DNA from: Methylobacterium sp. Leaf117
Lineage (GTDB): Bacteria > Pseudomonadota > Alphaproteobacteria > Rhizobiales > Beijerinckiaceae
NCBI RefSeq assembly: GCF_001422985.1
Contig: NZ_LMNL01000023.1
Coordinates: 196,516 to 260,515, forward strand
Reading direction: 5' to 3'
Length of the DNA stretch: 64,000 nt
The notes below the pieces were generated by a model that was given only the letters and a program-made list of their open reading frames with translations, was not told the origin of the DNA and did not search any database. Made by a program: the position numbers and the translations under genes. The stretch's first letter is position 1. Each line of letters starts with the position of its first letter. Below, piece after piece: positions 44,962 through 56,898 of the stretch.

Positions 44962-45741
44962 TTGAGCGGATACGGCCTCGGCCCGCAGGCGCGGGTCGCG
45001 GGACATCGCCTCCACGTCCACGAGCGCCTCGACTCCACCAACACCGAGGCGATGGCGTGTTTCCGGGCCGGCGAGACCGGTCCGCTCTGGATCGTGGCCC
45101 ATCGGCAGGACGCGGGCCGGGGCCGGCGCGGCAATGCCTGGGCCTCCGAGCCCGGCAACCTGACCGCGAGCCTGCTGTGGCCGGTGGACGACGTGGAGCC
45201 CGGCCAGGTGCCGACCCTCGGCTTCGTCGCCGGTGTCGCCCTGTCCGCCGCCCTCGCCGCCGCCGGCGTCCAGGGGTGCCGCCTGAAGTGGCCGAACGAC
45301 GTTCTGGCCTCCGGCGCCAAGCTCGCGGGCCTCCTGCTGGAGGCCGACAGCCGCCCCGGCGGGCGTCGCGCGGTCGTGATGGGCTTCGGCGTCAACGTCG
45401 CTGCGGCGCCACAGGGCTTGCCTTATCCCGCAACCTGCCTCAGGCAGATGCGGTACGACACGCGCGCCGAGGATCTGTTCGTCCACCTGACGGACGCCGT
45501 CATCGACGCAGCGCGACAATGGGACCGTGGCCGCGGGTTCGAGAGAATCCGCGAGCGCTGGATCGCTGACGCGGCCGGGATCGGCGCGCCGGTTTCGGTG
45601 CGGACAGGCGACACCCTCGTACACGGAATTTTCGAGACGATCGACGGAGCGGGACGCCTCGTCGTCCGCTCGGAGGATGGAACGCGACGGACCGTGACGG
45701 CGGGCGAGGTGCATCTGGGAACGGCCGCGACGGCGGCTTGA
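44962..45741 (+). CDS. birA: Biotin--[acetyl-CoA-carboxylase] ligase BirA
   Basis: Attaches biotin to carboxylase carrier domains via biotinyl-AMP. The protein of about 259 aa has the ligase motifs ERLDSTNTEAM, the biotinyl-AMP loop QDAGRGRRGNAWAS, LKWPNDVLASGAKLAGLLLE and the C-terminal SH3-like domain (VSVRTGDTLVHGIFETIDGAGRLVV). It lacks the N-terminal winged-helix of E. coli BirA, so it should be a ligase only. The start is uncertain: TTG 44962 (MSGYGLGPQARV) just after nuoN is favoured; a GTG at 44932 would overlap nuoN. The coaX gene often found between birA and rnj in Rhizobiales is absent. Confidence 0.92.
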   Translation: MSGYGLGPQARVAGHRLHVHERLDSTNTEAMACFRAGETGPLWIVAHRQDAGRGRRGNAWASEPGNLTASLLWPVDDVEPGQVPTLGFVAGVALSAALAAAGVQGCRLKWPNDVLASGAKLAGLLLEADSRPGGRRAVVMGFGVNVAAAPQGLPYPATCLRQMRYDTRAEDLFVHLTDAVIDAARQWDRGRGFERIRERWIADAAGIGAPVSVRTGDTLVHGIFETIDGAGRLVVRSEDGTRRTVTAGEVHLGTAATAA

Positions 45742-45754
45742 GGTTTGACGGACA

Positions 45755-47428
45755 ATGACGACAGGGCAAGACGAACTCGTCTTCGTGCCGCTCGGCGGCG
45801 TGGGCGAGATCGGCATGAACGCGGCGCTCTACGGCTTCGGCCCCCCGAAGCGGCGCAAATGGATCATGGTCGATTGCGGCATGGGCTTCGCCGGCGAGGA
45901 GGGTTTCCCCGGCATCGACCTGATGTTCCCCGACCTGAGCTTCATCGAAGAGCGCAAGGACGACCTCCTCGCCATCTTCATCACCCACGCGCACGAAGAC
46001 CATATCGGCGCCATCGGTGAACTGTGGCCCAAGCTCAAGGCGCCGGTCTACGCGACGCGGTTCGCCAAGAACCTGCTGGAAGCCCGCCGGTTGAGCGAGC
46101 CGGGTGCCCCCAAGGTCATCCTGAAGGAGATCCAGGCCGGGCGCCGGGTGCAGATCGGTCCCTTCGAGATCGAGTACGTGCCGGTCTCGCACTCGATCCC
46201 CGAATCCAACGCGGTCGCGATCCGCACGCCGCACGGCCTGCTGCTCCACACCGGCGACTGGAAGCTGGACCCGACCCCGATCCTCGGCGACGTGACCTCG
46301 GAGGCCGCCTTCCGGGCGCTCGGCGACGAGGGCATCCTGGCGATGATCAGCGACTCGACCAACGTCGTGCGCGAGGGCCGGTCCCCGAGCGAGGCCGAGG
46401 TCGCCGCCACCCTGCGCGAGTTGATCGCCGAGGCGCCGCACCGCGTGGCGGTCACCACCTTCGCCTCCAACGTCGCCCGCATGCGGGCCGTGGCCGAGGC
46501 CGCCCAGGCCTGTGGCCGTGAAGTCATCGCGGTCGGCCGCGCCATGGACCGGGTCATCGGAGTCGCGCGCGAATGCGGCTTCCTCGACGGCCTGCCGGAA
46601 TTCCGGTCGTCGGACAGCTACGGCTACCTGCCGCGCGACAAGGTCGTGGCCCTGCTCACCGGTTCGCAGGGCGAGGAGCGGGCCGCGCTCGCCCGGGTCT
46701 CGCGCGACGACCATCCGGACATCACGCTCGCCGCCGGTGACCGCGTGATCTTCTCCTCGCGCGCCATTCCCGGCAACGAGCGGGCGGTCGGCGCGATCAT
46801 CAACGACCTCATCAATGCCGGCATCGAGGTGGTCACCGACCGCACCAAGCTGGTCCACGTCTCCGGCCATCCCCGCCGCGACGAGATGGCGGAGATGTAT
46901 GCCTGGACCCGGCCGCAGACCGCGATCCCGGTCCACGGCGAGGCCCTGCACCTGGACGAGCACGCGCGTTTCGCCCGGGCCCAGGGCGTTCCCAACATCG
47001 TCAAGGCCCGCAACGGCAGCGTCGTGCGCCTCGCGCCCGGCACGCCGGAGATCGTCGACCACGTCAAGGCCGGGCGCCTGTTCAAGGACGGCAACGTCCT
47101 GATCGACGCCAAGGACCGGGCCATCCCCGAGCGGCGCAAGCTTTCGCAGGCCGGTCTGGTCTCCGTGGCCATCGCGATCGACGTCCAGGGCGAGATCCTC
47201 GGCGAGCCCGCCATCGACATCATCGGCCTGCCCAATCGCGGCCGCAACGGCCAGGCGATGCTGGACGTGGTGGTCGAGTCGGTCTCGCGGACCCTGTCGG
47301 GCCTGTCCAAGCCGAAGCGCAAGGACGCCGAAGCCGTCGAGAAGGCGGTCGACCGGGGTATCCGTTCGGCCGTGAACGAGGTCTGGGGCAAGAAGCCCGC
47401 CTGCCACGTGCAGGTGGTCGAGGTCTAG
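45755..47428 (+). CDS. rnj: Ribonuclease J
   Basis: Metallo-beta-lactamase/beta-CASP nuclease with endo- and 5'-3' exonuclease activity, acting in rRNA maturation and mRNA decay. The 557-aa protein shows the zinc-binding motif ITHAHEDHIGAIG, followed by VSHSIPESNAVAI, LLHTGDWKLDPTP and ISDSTNVVREGRSPSE. The beta-CASP segment includes SSRAIPGNE and HVSGHPRRDE, and later IPVHGEALHLDEHARFA. The C-terminal domain (from about residue 460) is as in other RNase J proteins. It starts 14 bases after birA and is likely co-transcribed. Confidence 0.95.
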   Translation: MTTGQDELVFVPLGGVGEIGMNAALYGFGPPKRRKWIMVDCGMGFAGEEGFPGIDLMFPDLSFIEERKDDLLAIFITHAHEDHIGAIGELWPKLKAPVYATRFAKNLLEARRLSEPGAPKVILKEIQAGRRVQIGPFEIEYVPVSHSIPESNAVAIRTPHGLLLHTGDWKLDPTPILGDVTSEAAFRALGDEGILAMISDSTNVVREGRSPSEAEVAATLRELIAEAPHRVAVTTFASNVARMRAVAEAAQACGREVIAVGRAMDRVIGVARECGFLDGLPEFRSSDSYGYLPRDKVVALLTGSQGEERAALARVSRDDHPDITLAAGDRVIFSSRAIPGNERAVGAIINDLINAGIEVVTDRTKLVHVSGHPRRDEMAEMYAWTRPQTAIPVHGEALHLDEHARFARAQGVPNIVKARNGSVVRLAPGTPEIVDHVKAGRLFKDGNVLIDAKDRAIPERRKLSQAGLVSVAIAIDVQGEILGEPAIDIIGLPNRGRNGQAMLDVVVESVSRTLSGLSKPKRKDAEAVEKAVDRGIRSAVNEVWGKKPACHVQVVEV

Positions 47429-47437
47429 GGCATCGAC

Positions 47438-47574
47438 CCTCCCCCCTCGGCGGGGGAGGGGGCCTGCGGAGCAAGGTTGGAGAGGGGTGGACCTCTCCGG
47501 AACGGGTGCTCCCCTCTCCCGTCCCGCTTCGCGGGCCACCCTCTCCCGCGGAGGGGAGAGGGGCATTTCGCGGG
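47438..47574. repeat. GC-rich palindromic repeat (REP-like)
   Basis: The spacer between rnj and the epimerase is filled by C/G-only palindromes: CCCTCCCCC...CGGGGGAGGG, CCCGC TT CGCGGG, and an outer pair CCCCTCTCCC...GGGGAGAGGGG. This style is typical of dispersed intergenic repeats in Methylobacterium genomes. It may also act as a transcript-stabilising structure. Confidence 0.75.
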
Positions 47575-47599
47575 GCAAGCATAACGGGGGGAGCCCATC

Positions 47600-48004
47600 A
47601 TGATCGGACGCCTGAACCATGTCGCCATCGCGGTTCGCGATCTCGACGCCGCCTGCGCCATCTATCGCGACACCCTGGGCGCCACCGTCACGGAGCCGCT
47701 GCCGCAGCCCGAGCATGGCGTCACGGTGGTGTTCGTGAACCTGCCCAACAGCAAGGTCGAGCTGATGGCGCCGCTCGGCGAGGGCTCGCCGATCGAGAGC
47801 TTCGTCGAGCGCAATCCCAACGGTGGCGTGCACCACGTCTGCTACGAGGTCGACGACATCCTGGCTGCGCGCGACCAGCTGAAGGCCCAGGGCGCGCGCG
47901 TTCTCGGCACCGGCGAGCCGAAGATCGGCGCCCACGGCAAGCCCGTGCTCTTCCTGCATCCGAAGGACTTCCTCGGCACCCTCGTCGAGCTGGAACAGGT
48001 CTGA
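47600..48004 (+). CDS. mce: Methylmalonyl-CoA epimerase
   Basis: Interconverts (2R)- and (2S)-methylmalonyl-CoA; in methylotrophs this step belongs to the ethylmalonyl-CoA pathway and propionate metabolism. The 134-aa vicinal-oxygen-chelate protein has two beta-alpha-beta modules. Metal ligands are in LNHVAIAVRDL (His), GGVHHVCYEVDD (His) and LVELEQV (Glu). Further motifs are GVTVVFVNLPNSKVELMAPLGE and FLHPKDFLGTLVEL. ATG 47600 is preceded by GGGGGGAG. The DUF1467 gene follows after five bases. Confidence 0.94.
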   Translation: MIGRLNHVAIAVRDLDAACAIYRDTLGATVTEPLPQPEHGVTVVFVNLPNSKVELMAPLGEGSPIESFVERNPNGGVHHVCYEVDDILAARDQLKAQGARVLGTGEPKIGAHGKPVLFLHPKDFLGTLVELEQV

Positions 48005-48009
48005 GCCGA

Positions 48010-48345
48010 ATGGGCGCAGTCCTCCAGGCCCTGGCCGCCTCCACCCTCCGCACCCTCGGGGTGATGGTGGTGGTGCTTGCCACGGCAGTCGCCGTCGCGG
48101 TGAGCCTGTTCAAGCTCTCGGTGTTCGGTGCGCTCGCCCTCTACTTCGTGGTCTGGTGGACGCTGCTCTTCGTCATCCTGCCCCTGCGCAACCAGGTGGA
48201 GAGCGACCCGGCACGGATGGTGCCCGGCCAGGACCCGGGGGCGCCGGCCAGCCCGCGCCTGCGCGAGAAGGCGATCCTGACCTCGCTCCTGGCGAGCGTG
48301 GTCTTCCTGGTGACGATCCAGGTGTTCGAGCTGGCGGGGCTCTGA
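48010..48345 (+). CDS. DUF1467 family membrane protein
   Basis: Small membrane protein of 111 aa with two or three predicted TM segments. The family core is FGALALYFVVWWTLLFVILPLRNQVE. DUF1467 is restricted mainly to Alphaproteobacteria and is commonly found between mce and proS, as here. Its function is unknown. ATG 48010 lies five bases after the mce stop, so they share a transcript. The first about 40 residues (a hydrophobic segment LGVMVVVLATAVAVAVSLF) could be an uncleaved anchor. Confidence 0.88.
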   Translation: MGAVLQALAASTLRTLGVMVVVLATAVAVAVSLFKLSVFGALALYFVVWWTLLFVILPLRNQVESDPARMVPGQDPGAPASPRLREKAILTSLLASVVFLVTIQVFELAGL

Positions 48346-48466
48346 GGCGACGGCGCGACCGGGTTTACGCAGCTGTCTCTTAGCGGTCGGGCCGCATCCC
48401 CGTCGACGCCGGGACAGAGTCACCGCATAAGCTCGCATCGGGGGCGAAGTCCAGACGCAGCACCCC

Positions 48467-48605
48467 GTCATCCCGGGGCCGCGCAGCGGAGCCCGGAGTC
48501 CAGAAACGCAAGTCGTTCAGGAACTTACGCCGTCAGCGGCTCTGAATTGCACACCGCCGGCGCGCCCCTTCGGGTCCGAGCTCGCCTGTGGCGCCCCGGA
48601 ATGAC
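48467..48605. repeat. Inverted-repeat element of about 139 bp
   Basis: Ends are GTCATCCCGGGGC (48467-48479) and GCCCCGGAATGAC (48593-48605), complementary at 12 of 13 positions. The internal text (GCGGAGCCCGGAGTCCAG and similar) resembles repeats scattered between genes of Methylobacterium. No transposase is inside, so it could be a miniature mobile element or a REP-type structure. Confidence 0.6.
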
Positions 48606-48710
48606 ACCGGGGATGGAATCTCCGATCGAACCGCTTTTGGACGAGGGCACCCAAGCGACGCAGACGCCGAAGAGGCGATGCCAGCCCCGCGCAAGCGTCT
48701 AGGCATAAAA

Positions 48711-48734
48711 AAAGCAAGGCCTAAGCCTTGCTTT
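48711..48734 (-). terminator. Orphan rho-independent terminator on the minus strand
   Basis: Perfect 10-bp stem AAAGCAAGGC / GCCTTGCTTT with a four-base loop, and seven consecutive Ts on the minus strand. It would end a transcript coming leftwards from about 48735-49080, where I find no protein gene. A small RNA ending here is possible. Confidence 0.7.
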
Positions 48735-49080
48735 GTAAAGATGGTAGTGCGCTCAGCCTCGATTGTCTCACGCATTGCTGACGGCGTGGCGGCTGAAATT
48801 CCTCCCGAGACTCGGACCGTGCGGCGCCGCTGCTTGGGCGGTGCAACCATCACGGGGCGCTTATAGGAACAACAATTCTCATTGTCACGTCCTTCGTGAC
48901 ACATTCTTGCGCTTTTCTACCGGAATGCGTGTCGGTTCTGCGCATTTGTCCGCGTGACCGCACCGGAACGGCGATTGAGCGGATCGGTGTCACCTGGCCG
49001 CGCTTGTCTTTTCCTGATGCAATGTGTTGTGTGCCGGGGCGTGCCGTTGACCCACTGGCACGCTGTTTCCAGGGCCTTCC

Positions 49081-50406
49081 ATGCGTCTCTCCCGCTATTT
49101 CCTGCCGACCTTGCGCGAGACGCCCAAGGAAGCCGAGATCGTCTCCCACCGCCTGATGCTGCGGGCCGGCCTCGTACGCCAGGAGGCCGCCGGCATCTAT
49201 GCCTGGCTGCCGCTCGGCCTGCGCGTGCTGAACAAGGTCTGCGCGGTGATCCGCGAGGAGCAGGACCGGGCGGGCGCCATCGAGATCCTGATGCCGGCGA
49301 TCCAGTCGGCCGAGCTCTGGCGCGAATCCGGCCGCTACGAGGCCTATGGCAAGGAGATGCTTCGGATCTCCGACCGCCACGACCGCGAGATGCTGTTCGG
49401 GCCCACCGCCGAGGAGGTCGTCACCGAGATCTTCCGTGGCAGCGTGCGCTCCTACAAGGACCTGCCGAAGAACCTCTATCAGATCTCGTGGAAGTTCCGG
49501 GACGAGGTGCGGCCGCGCTTCGGCACCATGCGCTCGCGCGAGTTCCTGATGAAGGATGCCTACTCGTTCGACATCGACCAGGCCGCCGCCCGCCATGCCT
49601 ATAACCGGATGTTCGTGGCGTATCTGCGCACCTTCGCGGGTCTCGGTCTCAAGGCGATCCCGATGCGGGCCGATACCGGGCCGATCGGCGGCGATCTCAG
49701 CCACGAATTCATCATCCTGGCCCAGACCGGCGAGAGCGAGGTCTACTGCGACAGCCAGTATCTCGACTTCGAGATCCCGCCGGTGACCACCGATTTCGAG
49801 GACGTCGCCGCGCTCCAGGGCACCGTCGACCGCTGGACCTCGCTCTACGCCGCGACCTCCGAGATGCACGAGCCGGCGGCCTTCGCCGAGGTGCAGGGCG
49901 ATAGGCAGATGGCCGCGCGCGGCATCGAGGTCGGGCACATCTTCTATTTCGGCACCAAGTATTCCGAGCCGATGGGCGCAAAGGTCACCGGTCCCGACGG
50001 GGTCGATCGCCCGGTCCACATGGGCTCCTACGGCATCGGCCCGAGCCGCCTCGTGGCGGCGATCATCGAGGCGTCGCACGACGAGGCCGGGATCATCTGG
50101 CCCGATTCCGTCGCGCCCTTCGACGTCGCCCTGATCAACCTGAAGACCGGCGACGCTGCCACCGACGCGGCCTGCGCGGAGATCCAGACGACCCTGGAGG
50201 CCGCCGGGCTCAGCGTGCTGTACGACGACCGCGACGAGCGCCCGGGCGCGAAGTTCGCCACCGCCGATCTCATCGGCCTGCCCTGGCAGGTCATCGTCGG
50301 CCCGCGCGGCCTCGCAGAGGGCAAGGTCGAGCTGAAGCGGCGCGCCGGGGCCGAACGCGAGAGCATCGCCCCGATCGACCTGCTCGCCCGTCTGAAGCGG
50401 GTCTGA
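49081..50406 (+). CDS. proS: Prolyl-tRNA synthetase
   Basis: Class II aminoacyl-tRNA synthetase that charges tRNA-Pro. The 441-aa form lacks the inserted editing domain of E. coli ProRS, as is usual in Alphaproteobacteria. Motif 1 region is [19 protein letters not shown] ([17 protein letters not shown]), motif 2 is [31 protein letters not shown], and motif 3 is [28 protein letters not shown]. The anticodon-binding domain is at the C-terminus ([33 protein letters not shown]). lolC starts nine bases after the stop. Confidence 0.97.
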   Translation: MRLSRYFLPTLRETPKEAEIVSHRLMLRAGLVRQEAAGIYAWLPLGLRVLNKVCAVIREEQDRAGAIEILMPAIQSAELWRESGRYEAYGKEMLRISDRHDREMLFGPTAEEVVTEIFRGSVRSYKDLPKNLYQISWKFRDEVRPRFGTMRSREFLMKDAYSFDIDQAAARHAYNRMFVAYLRTFAGLGLKAIPMRADTGPIGGDLSHEFIILAQTGESEVYCDSQYLDFEIPPVTTDFEDVAALQGTVDRWTSLYAATSEMHEPAAFAEVQGDRQMAARGIEVGHIFYFGTKYSEPMGAKVTGPDGVDRPVHMGSYGIGPSRLVAAIIEASHDEAGIIWPDSVAPFDVALINLKTGDAATDAACAEIQTTLEAAGLSVLYDDRDERPGAKFATADLIGLPWQVIVGPRGLAEGKVELKRRAGAERESIAPIDLLARLKRV

Positions 50407-50414
50407 GGCGCATC

Positions 50415-51719
50415 ATGGCGGGGGCCCTGACGGACAGGCTCGCGGGTCTTCGCACGCGTTTCCAGCGCGGGAGTACGCCGCCCTTCGCCGGATTCGAGTG
50501 GATCATCGCCGGGCGCTACCTGCGGGCTCGGCGCCGGGGCGGCGGCGTCTCGGTGGTGGCCTTCTTCTCGTTGCTGGGCATCGCGCTCGGCGTGGCCACG
50601 CTGATCATCGTGCTCTCGGTGATGAACGGCTTCCGCACGGAACTCCTGTCGAAGATCATCGGCATCAACGGGCACGTCTTCGTCTCGCCGATCGACAAGC
50701 TCTTCACCGACTATGCCGACCTGTCCGAACGCCTGTCCAAGGTTGCCGGCGTCCGGGCCGCGATTCCCCTGGTGGAGGGGCAGGCCTTCGCCTCCTCGCC
50801 CTATGGCGGCGCCGGCAGCGGCGTGCTGGTGCGCGGCATCCGGGGCGAGGATCTCGACAAGATCGGCGCCATCGCCAGCAACGTCAAAAGCGGCAGCCTC
50901 GAAGGCTTCGACGACGGCTCGGGCGTCGCCATCGGACGCCGGCTCGCCGAATCCCTCGGGGTCCAGGCCGGCGACCAGATCAACCTGTTGACGCCGAAGG
51001 GCGCCTCGACCCCGTTCGGGACGGCGCCCCGCACCAAGGGCTATTCGATCAAGGCGATCTTCGAGATCGGCATGACCGAGTTCGACTCGACCTTCGTGTT
51101 CATGCCGCTCACCGAGGCGCAGGCCTTCTTCAACCGGGATTCCGACGTCAGCCTGATCGAGGTCTATCTCGACAACGCCGAATCGGTGGCGGCGATGCGA
51201 CCCGATCTGGAGATGGCGGCCGAGCGCCCGGTGCTGCTGACCGACTGGCGCCAGCGCAACCGAACCTTCTTCGGCGCCCTGGAGGTGGAGCGGAACGTGA
51301 TGTTCCTGATCCTCAGCCTGATCGTCGTGGTGGCGACCCTCAACATCATCTCGGGCCTGATCCTGCTGGTGCGCGACAAGTCGAGCGACATCGCCATCCT
51401 GCGCACCATGGGGGCGACCCCCGGCACCATCATGCGGGTGTTCCTGATCAACGGCGCGCTGATCGGCGTGGTCGGGACCTTGAGCGGGCTGGCGCTCGGC
51501 ATCCTGATCACGGTCAACATCAAGGGCATCCAGCGGGTGCTGTTCCCCTCCGCCTGGGACCCGACCGTGCGCTTCCTCGCCGAGATCCCGGCCGAGATGA
51601 ACGCCAACGAGATCACCGTCGTGGTGGTCACCTCCATCGCCCTGTCGCTGATCGCGACGCTGTACCCCTCGTGGCGCGCCGCCCGGCTCGATCCGGTGCA
51701 GGCCCTGCGCTACGGCTGA
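50415..51719 (+). CDS. lolC: Lipoprotein-releasing ABC transporter permease (LolC/E)
   Basis: Inner-membrane component of the Lol system that extracts mature lipoproteins for transfer to LolA. The 434-aa protein has one N-terminal TM segment ([35 protein letters not shown]), a periplasmic MacB-like domain and an FtsX-type C-terminal module of three TM helices ([45 protein letters not shown] and on). It begins nine bases after proS and is followed by lolD with 14 bases between. Only one permease gene is present here, so the complex may be a homodimer (LolF-like) or use a second copy elsewhere. Confidence 0.94.
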   Translation: MAGALTDRLAGLRTRFQRGSTPPFAGFEWIIAGRYLRARRRGGGVSVVAFFSLLGIALGVATLIIVLSVMNGFRTELLSKIIGINGHVFVSPIDKLFTDYADLSERLSKVAGVRAAIPLVEGQAFASSPYGGAGSGVLVRGIRGEDLDKIGAIASNVKSGSLEGFDDGSGVAIGRRLAESLGVQAGDQINLLTPKGASTPFGTAPRTKGYSIKAIFEIGMTEFDSTFVFMPLTEAQAFFNRDSDVSLIEVYLDNAESVAAMRPDLEMAAERPVLLTDWRQRNRTFFGALEVERNVMFLILSLIVVVATLNIISGLILLVRDKSSDIAILRTMGATPGTIMRVFLINGALIGVVGTLSGLALGILITVNIKGIQRVLFPSAWDPTVRFLAEIPAEMNANEITVVVVTSIALSLIATLYPSWRAARLDPVQALRYG

Positions 51720-51733
51720 AGGCCCGAACCTCC

Positions 51734-52447
51734 ATGACCACGAAAGCCGAGGCGCCCGGCGCGCAGCCGGTCCCGGCCCTGTTCCTCGCCAAGGTGGAGC
51801 GGCGCTACCCGCAGGGGACCGGTGCCCTCGAGATCCTGCGGCAGGCCGACCTCGCGATCTGGCCCGGCGAGCTCGTCGCCCTGGTGGCGCCCTCGGGCGC
51901 CGGCAAGAGCACGCTCCTGCATCTCGCCGGCCTGCTGGAGCGCCCGGATGGCGGCGAGATCTACCTCGGGGGTACGCCCACGGCGGCGATGGCCGATGCC
52001 GAGCGCACCCGCCTGCGCCGCGAGGAGATGGGCTTCGTCTACCAGTTCCACCATCTCCTGCCGGAGTTCTCGGCCCTGGAGAACGTGGTCATGCCCCAGC
52101 TCATCCGGGGATTGTCGAACCGCGAGGCCAAGGCGCGCGCGACGGAGCTCCTGAGCTTCCTCGGGCTGAAGGACCGGCTCGTCCATCGGCCGGCCGAACT
52201 GTCCGGCGGGGAGCAGCAGCGTGTCGCCATCGCGCGCGCCGTCGCCAACGGCCCGCGCCTGCTGCTCGCCGACGAGCCGACCGGCAATCTCGATCCGCAC
52301 ACCGCGGCCCACGTCTTCGGCATCCTGGTGGCGCTGGTGCGCGCCTCCGGCCTCGCCGCCCTCATCGCGACCCACAACATGGACCTGGCCGCCCGCATGG
52401 ACCGGCGGGTGACGATCCGGGACGGGCTGATCGAAGAGGTGGCGTGA
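51734..52447 (+). CDS. lolD: Lipoprotein-releasing ABC transporter ATP-binding protein LolD
   Basis: ATPase that drives lipoprotein release with LolC/E. The 237-aa protein has Walker [10 protein letters not shown] (Ala at the first position, common in alphaproteobacterial LolD), the LolD-type Q-loop region [21 protein letters not shown], signature [16 protein letters not shown], Walker [13 protein letters not shown] and the H-loop [12 protein letters not shown] 51734 is 14 bases after lolC. The operon ends here, before the toxin-antitoxin pair. Confidence 0.95.
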   Translation: MTTKAEAPGAQPVPALFLAKVERRYPQGTGALEILRQADLAIWPGELVALVAPSGAGKSTLLHLAGLLERPDGGEIYLGGTPTAAMADAERTRLRREEMGFVYQFHHLLPEFSALENVVMPQLIRGLSNREAKARATELLSFLGLKDRLVHRPAELSGGEQQRVAIARAVANGPRLLLADEPTGNLDPHTAAHVFGILVALVRASGLAALIATHNMDLAARMDRRVTIRDGLIEEVA

Positions 52448-52515
52448 CCGGGCTGGGCGGCCTGATCGCGGCACCGCCTTGCCTGCGCGGAGTCGTCAGA
52501 ATACGTCCATGGGTG

Positions 52516-52521
52516 TGTACA
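52516..52521. promoter_or_regulatory. YefM-type operator core TGTACA
   Basis: The palindromic hexamer TGTACA, the core bound by YefM and YefM-YoeB in E. coli, lies 14 bases before the antitoxin ATG. Only one perfect copy is seen; the second, weaker half-site is not obvious. Autorepression by the antitoxin and toxin is the expected role. Confidence 0.55.
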
Positions 52522-52535
52522 TAAGGCTCAGAGCC

Positions 52536-52790
52536 ATGACCCATGTCGGTTTCACCGAGCTGCGGAAGAACCCGGCGACCCATTTCGACCGGGTCGAGAC
52601 GGATCGCACCGAACTGGTGGTAACGCGGCAGAACCACGAAGATCTCGTCATGCTGCCGCTTGCCGAGTTCGAGAGCCTGCGTGAGACCCTTCACCTGCTC
52701 GGGACACCGGCGAATGCCCGGCGCCTGACCGAAGCCATGGCGCAACGCGACGGTGCTGGGGGGACGGAGCGGGACCTGATCCAGCCGTGA
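52536..52790 (+). CDS. yefM: Antitoxin of the Phd/YefM family
   Basis: Antitoxin of a type II toxin-antitoxin module, which binds its operator and neutralises the YoeB-like toxin. The 84-aa protein has the Phd/YefM N-terminal DNA-binding fold (FTELRKNPATHFDRVETDRTELVVTR) and the EDLVMLPLAEFESLRETLHLLGTPAN segment, which is conserved in YefM. The C-terminal tail (AEAMAQRDGAGG-like) contacts the toxin. ATG 52536 was chosen on family length; ATG 52509 would add nine residues and cover the operator. The 3' end overlaps the toxin start. Confidence 0.9.
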   Translation: MTHVGFTELRKNPATHFDRVETDRTELVVTRQNHEDLVMLPLAEFESLRETLHLLGTPANARRLTEAMAQRDGAGGTERDLIQP

Positions 52791-53059
52791 AGCTGGTCTG
52801 GTCTGACCATGCCTGGGACGATTACCGTCACCGGCAGGCGGCCGATCGAACGACCCTCCAGCGCATCACCGTGTTGATCGGTGAGGCCCGGCGGCATCCG
52901 TTTCAGGGCATTGGCAAGCCCGAGCCGCTGAAAGGCCATCTCAAGGGCTGGTGGCCGAGACGGATGACCGGGGAGCACCGCCTTGTCTACCGGGTCGCCG
53001 GGCAGGGACCGGATCGGGCCCTCGAAATCCTCCACTGCCGCTGGCATTACGAAGCCTGA
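52787..53059 (+). CDS. yoeB: YoeB-family toxin (mRNA interferase)
   Basis: Ribosome-dependent mRNA endonuclease of the Txe/YoeB family, 90 aa. Start GTG 52787 overlaps the antitoxin TGA by three bases (GTGA). The family pattern is intact: WSDHAWDDYRHRQAADRTTLQRI, then HPFQGIGKPEPLKGHLKGWWPRRMTGEHRLVYRV (with Glu, Arg and His of the active site), and the C-terminal CRWHYEA holding the His-Tyr pair needed for cleavage. It looks functional, with no truncation. Confidence 0.92.
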   Translation: MKLVWSDHAWDDYRHRQAADRTTLQRITVLIGEARRHPFQGIGKPEPLKGHLKGWWPRRMTGEHRLVYRVAGQGPDRALEILHCRWHYEA

Positions 53060-53143
53060 CAAGTGCGACGGCTCCGAGGGTTCGCCTCTTATTAACGAGC
53101 CGCTAACCTTGCCGCACAGGGATATCCGAACCCACTTTACAAA

Positions 53144-53158
53144 GAACAAAACAAGAAC
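53144..53158. promoter_or_regulatory. LexA (SOS) box, GAAC-N7-GAAC
   Basis: Direct repeat GAAC, seven bases (AAAACAA), GAAC. This is the complement of GTTC-N7-GTTC, the established LexA box of most Alphaproteobacteria. It lies 26 bases before a 36-codon gene and 236 bases before dnaE, with no other gene between that could use it. Confidence 0.65.
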
Positions 53159-53184
53159 AAAACTCGGGGCCTCAACGAGAGGCG

Positions 53185-53295
53185 ATGCCGATGTTCAAGC
53201 GGATGATCCTGACGGGTGCGGTCGAGTTCATGGCCTTCGGGCTGCTGGCGGTGTCGGTCGCTGCCTGGGCTGTCGCACTGGCGCCGTTGCGATAG
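53185..53295 (+). CDS. 36-aa single-TM protein behind a LexA box
   Basis: Short open frame from ATG 53185 (MPMFKRMILTGAVEF) to TAG at 53293-53295, with GAGAGG four bases before the start. After a short basic N-terminus (K, R), residues of about 13-33 (EFMAFGLLAVSVAAWAVALAP) form a clear membrane helix. The end is APLR. No family is recognised. It is 26 bases downstream of a LexA box and 99 bases before dnaE. In Caulobacter, the LexA-controlled SidA is a 29-residue single-TM division inhibitor; a similar role here is a hypothesis from size, topology and regulation only. Confidence 0.6.
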   Translation: MPMFKRMILTGAVEFMAFGLLAVSVAAWAVALAPLR

Positions 53296-53394
53296 CGTTG
53301 CACCCGGGGCACAGAGGCTGAGCGGTCCACAGCGAAACGGGCCGCGGCATCGGTTTGTCATGGATTGGAAACCCCGACTCGGGCTGGTGGTCGC

Positions 53395-56898
<3,504 letters not shown>

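Larger units (their letters stand above)
48346..49080. other. Intergenic region upstream of proS
   Basis: About 735 bases. It contains a dispersed-type inverted-repeat element (48467-48605), a strong minus-strand terminator (48711-48734) with no obvious gene feeding it, and a perfect 7-bp inverted repeat TGTCACG/CGTGACA (48883-48901). A minus-strand open frame (about 48533-48904) and plus-strand frames here have no family features. Confidence 0.6.

Noticed and set aside
39380..45395. Long minus-strand frames (854 and 1137 codons) opposite nuoK-birA
   Set aside because: Antisense shadows of nuoL, nuoM and nuoN; composition is charged, repetitive and unlike any protein family.
45500..47959. 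819-codon minus-strand frame opposite rnj and mce
   Set aside because: Lies over two well-supported genes and through a palindromic repeat; no recognisable domain.
48588..48866. Short plus-strand frame between DUF1467 and proS as a gene
   Set aside because: It runs through a repeat end and a terminator hairpin and shows no domain or start signal.
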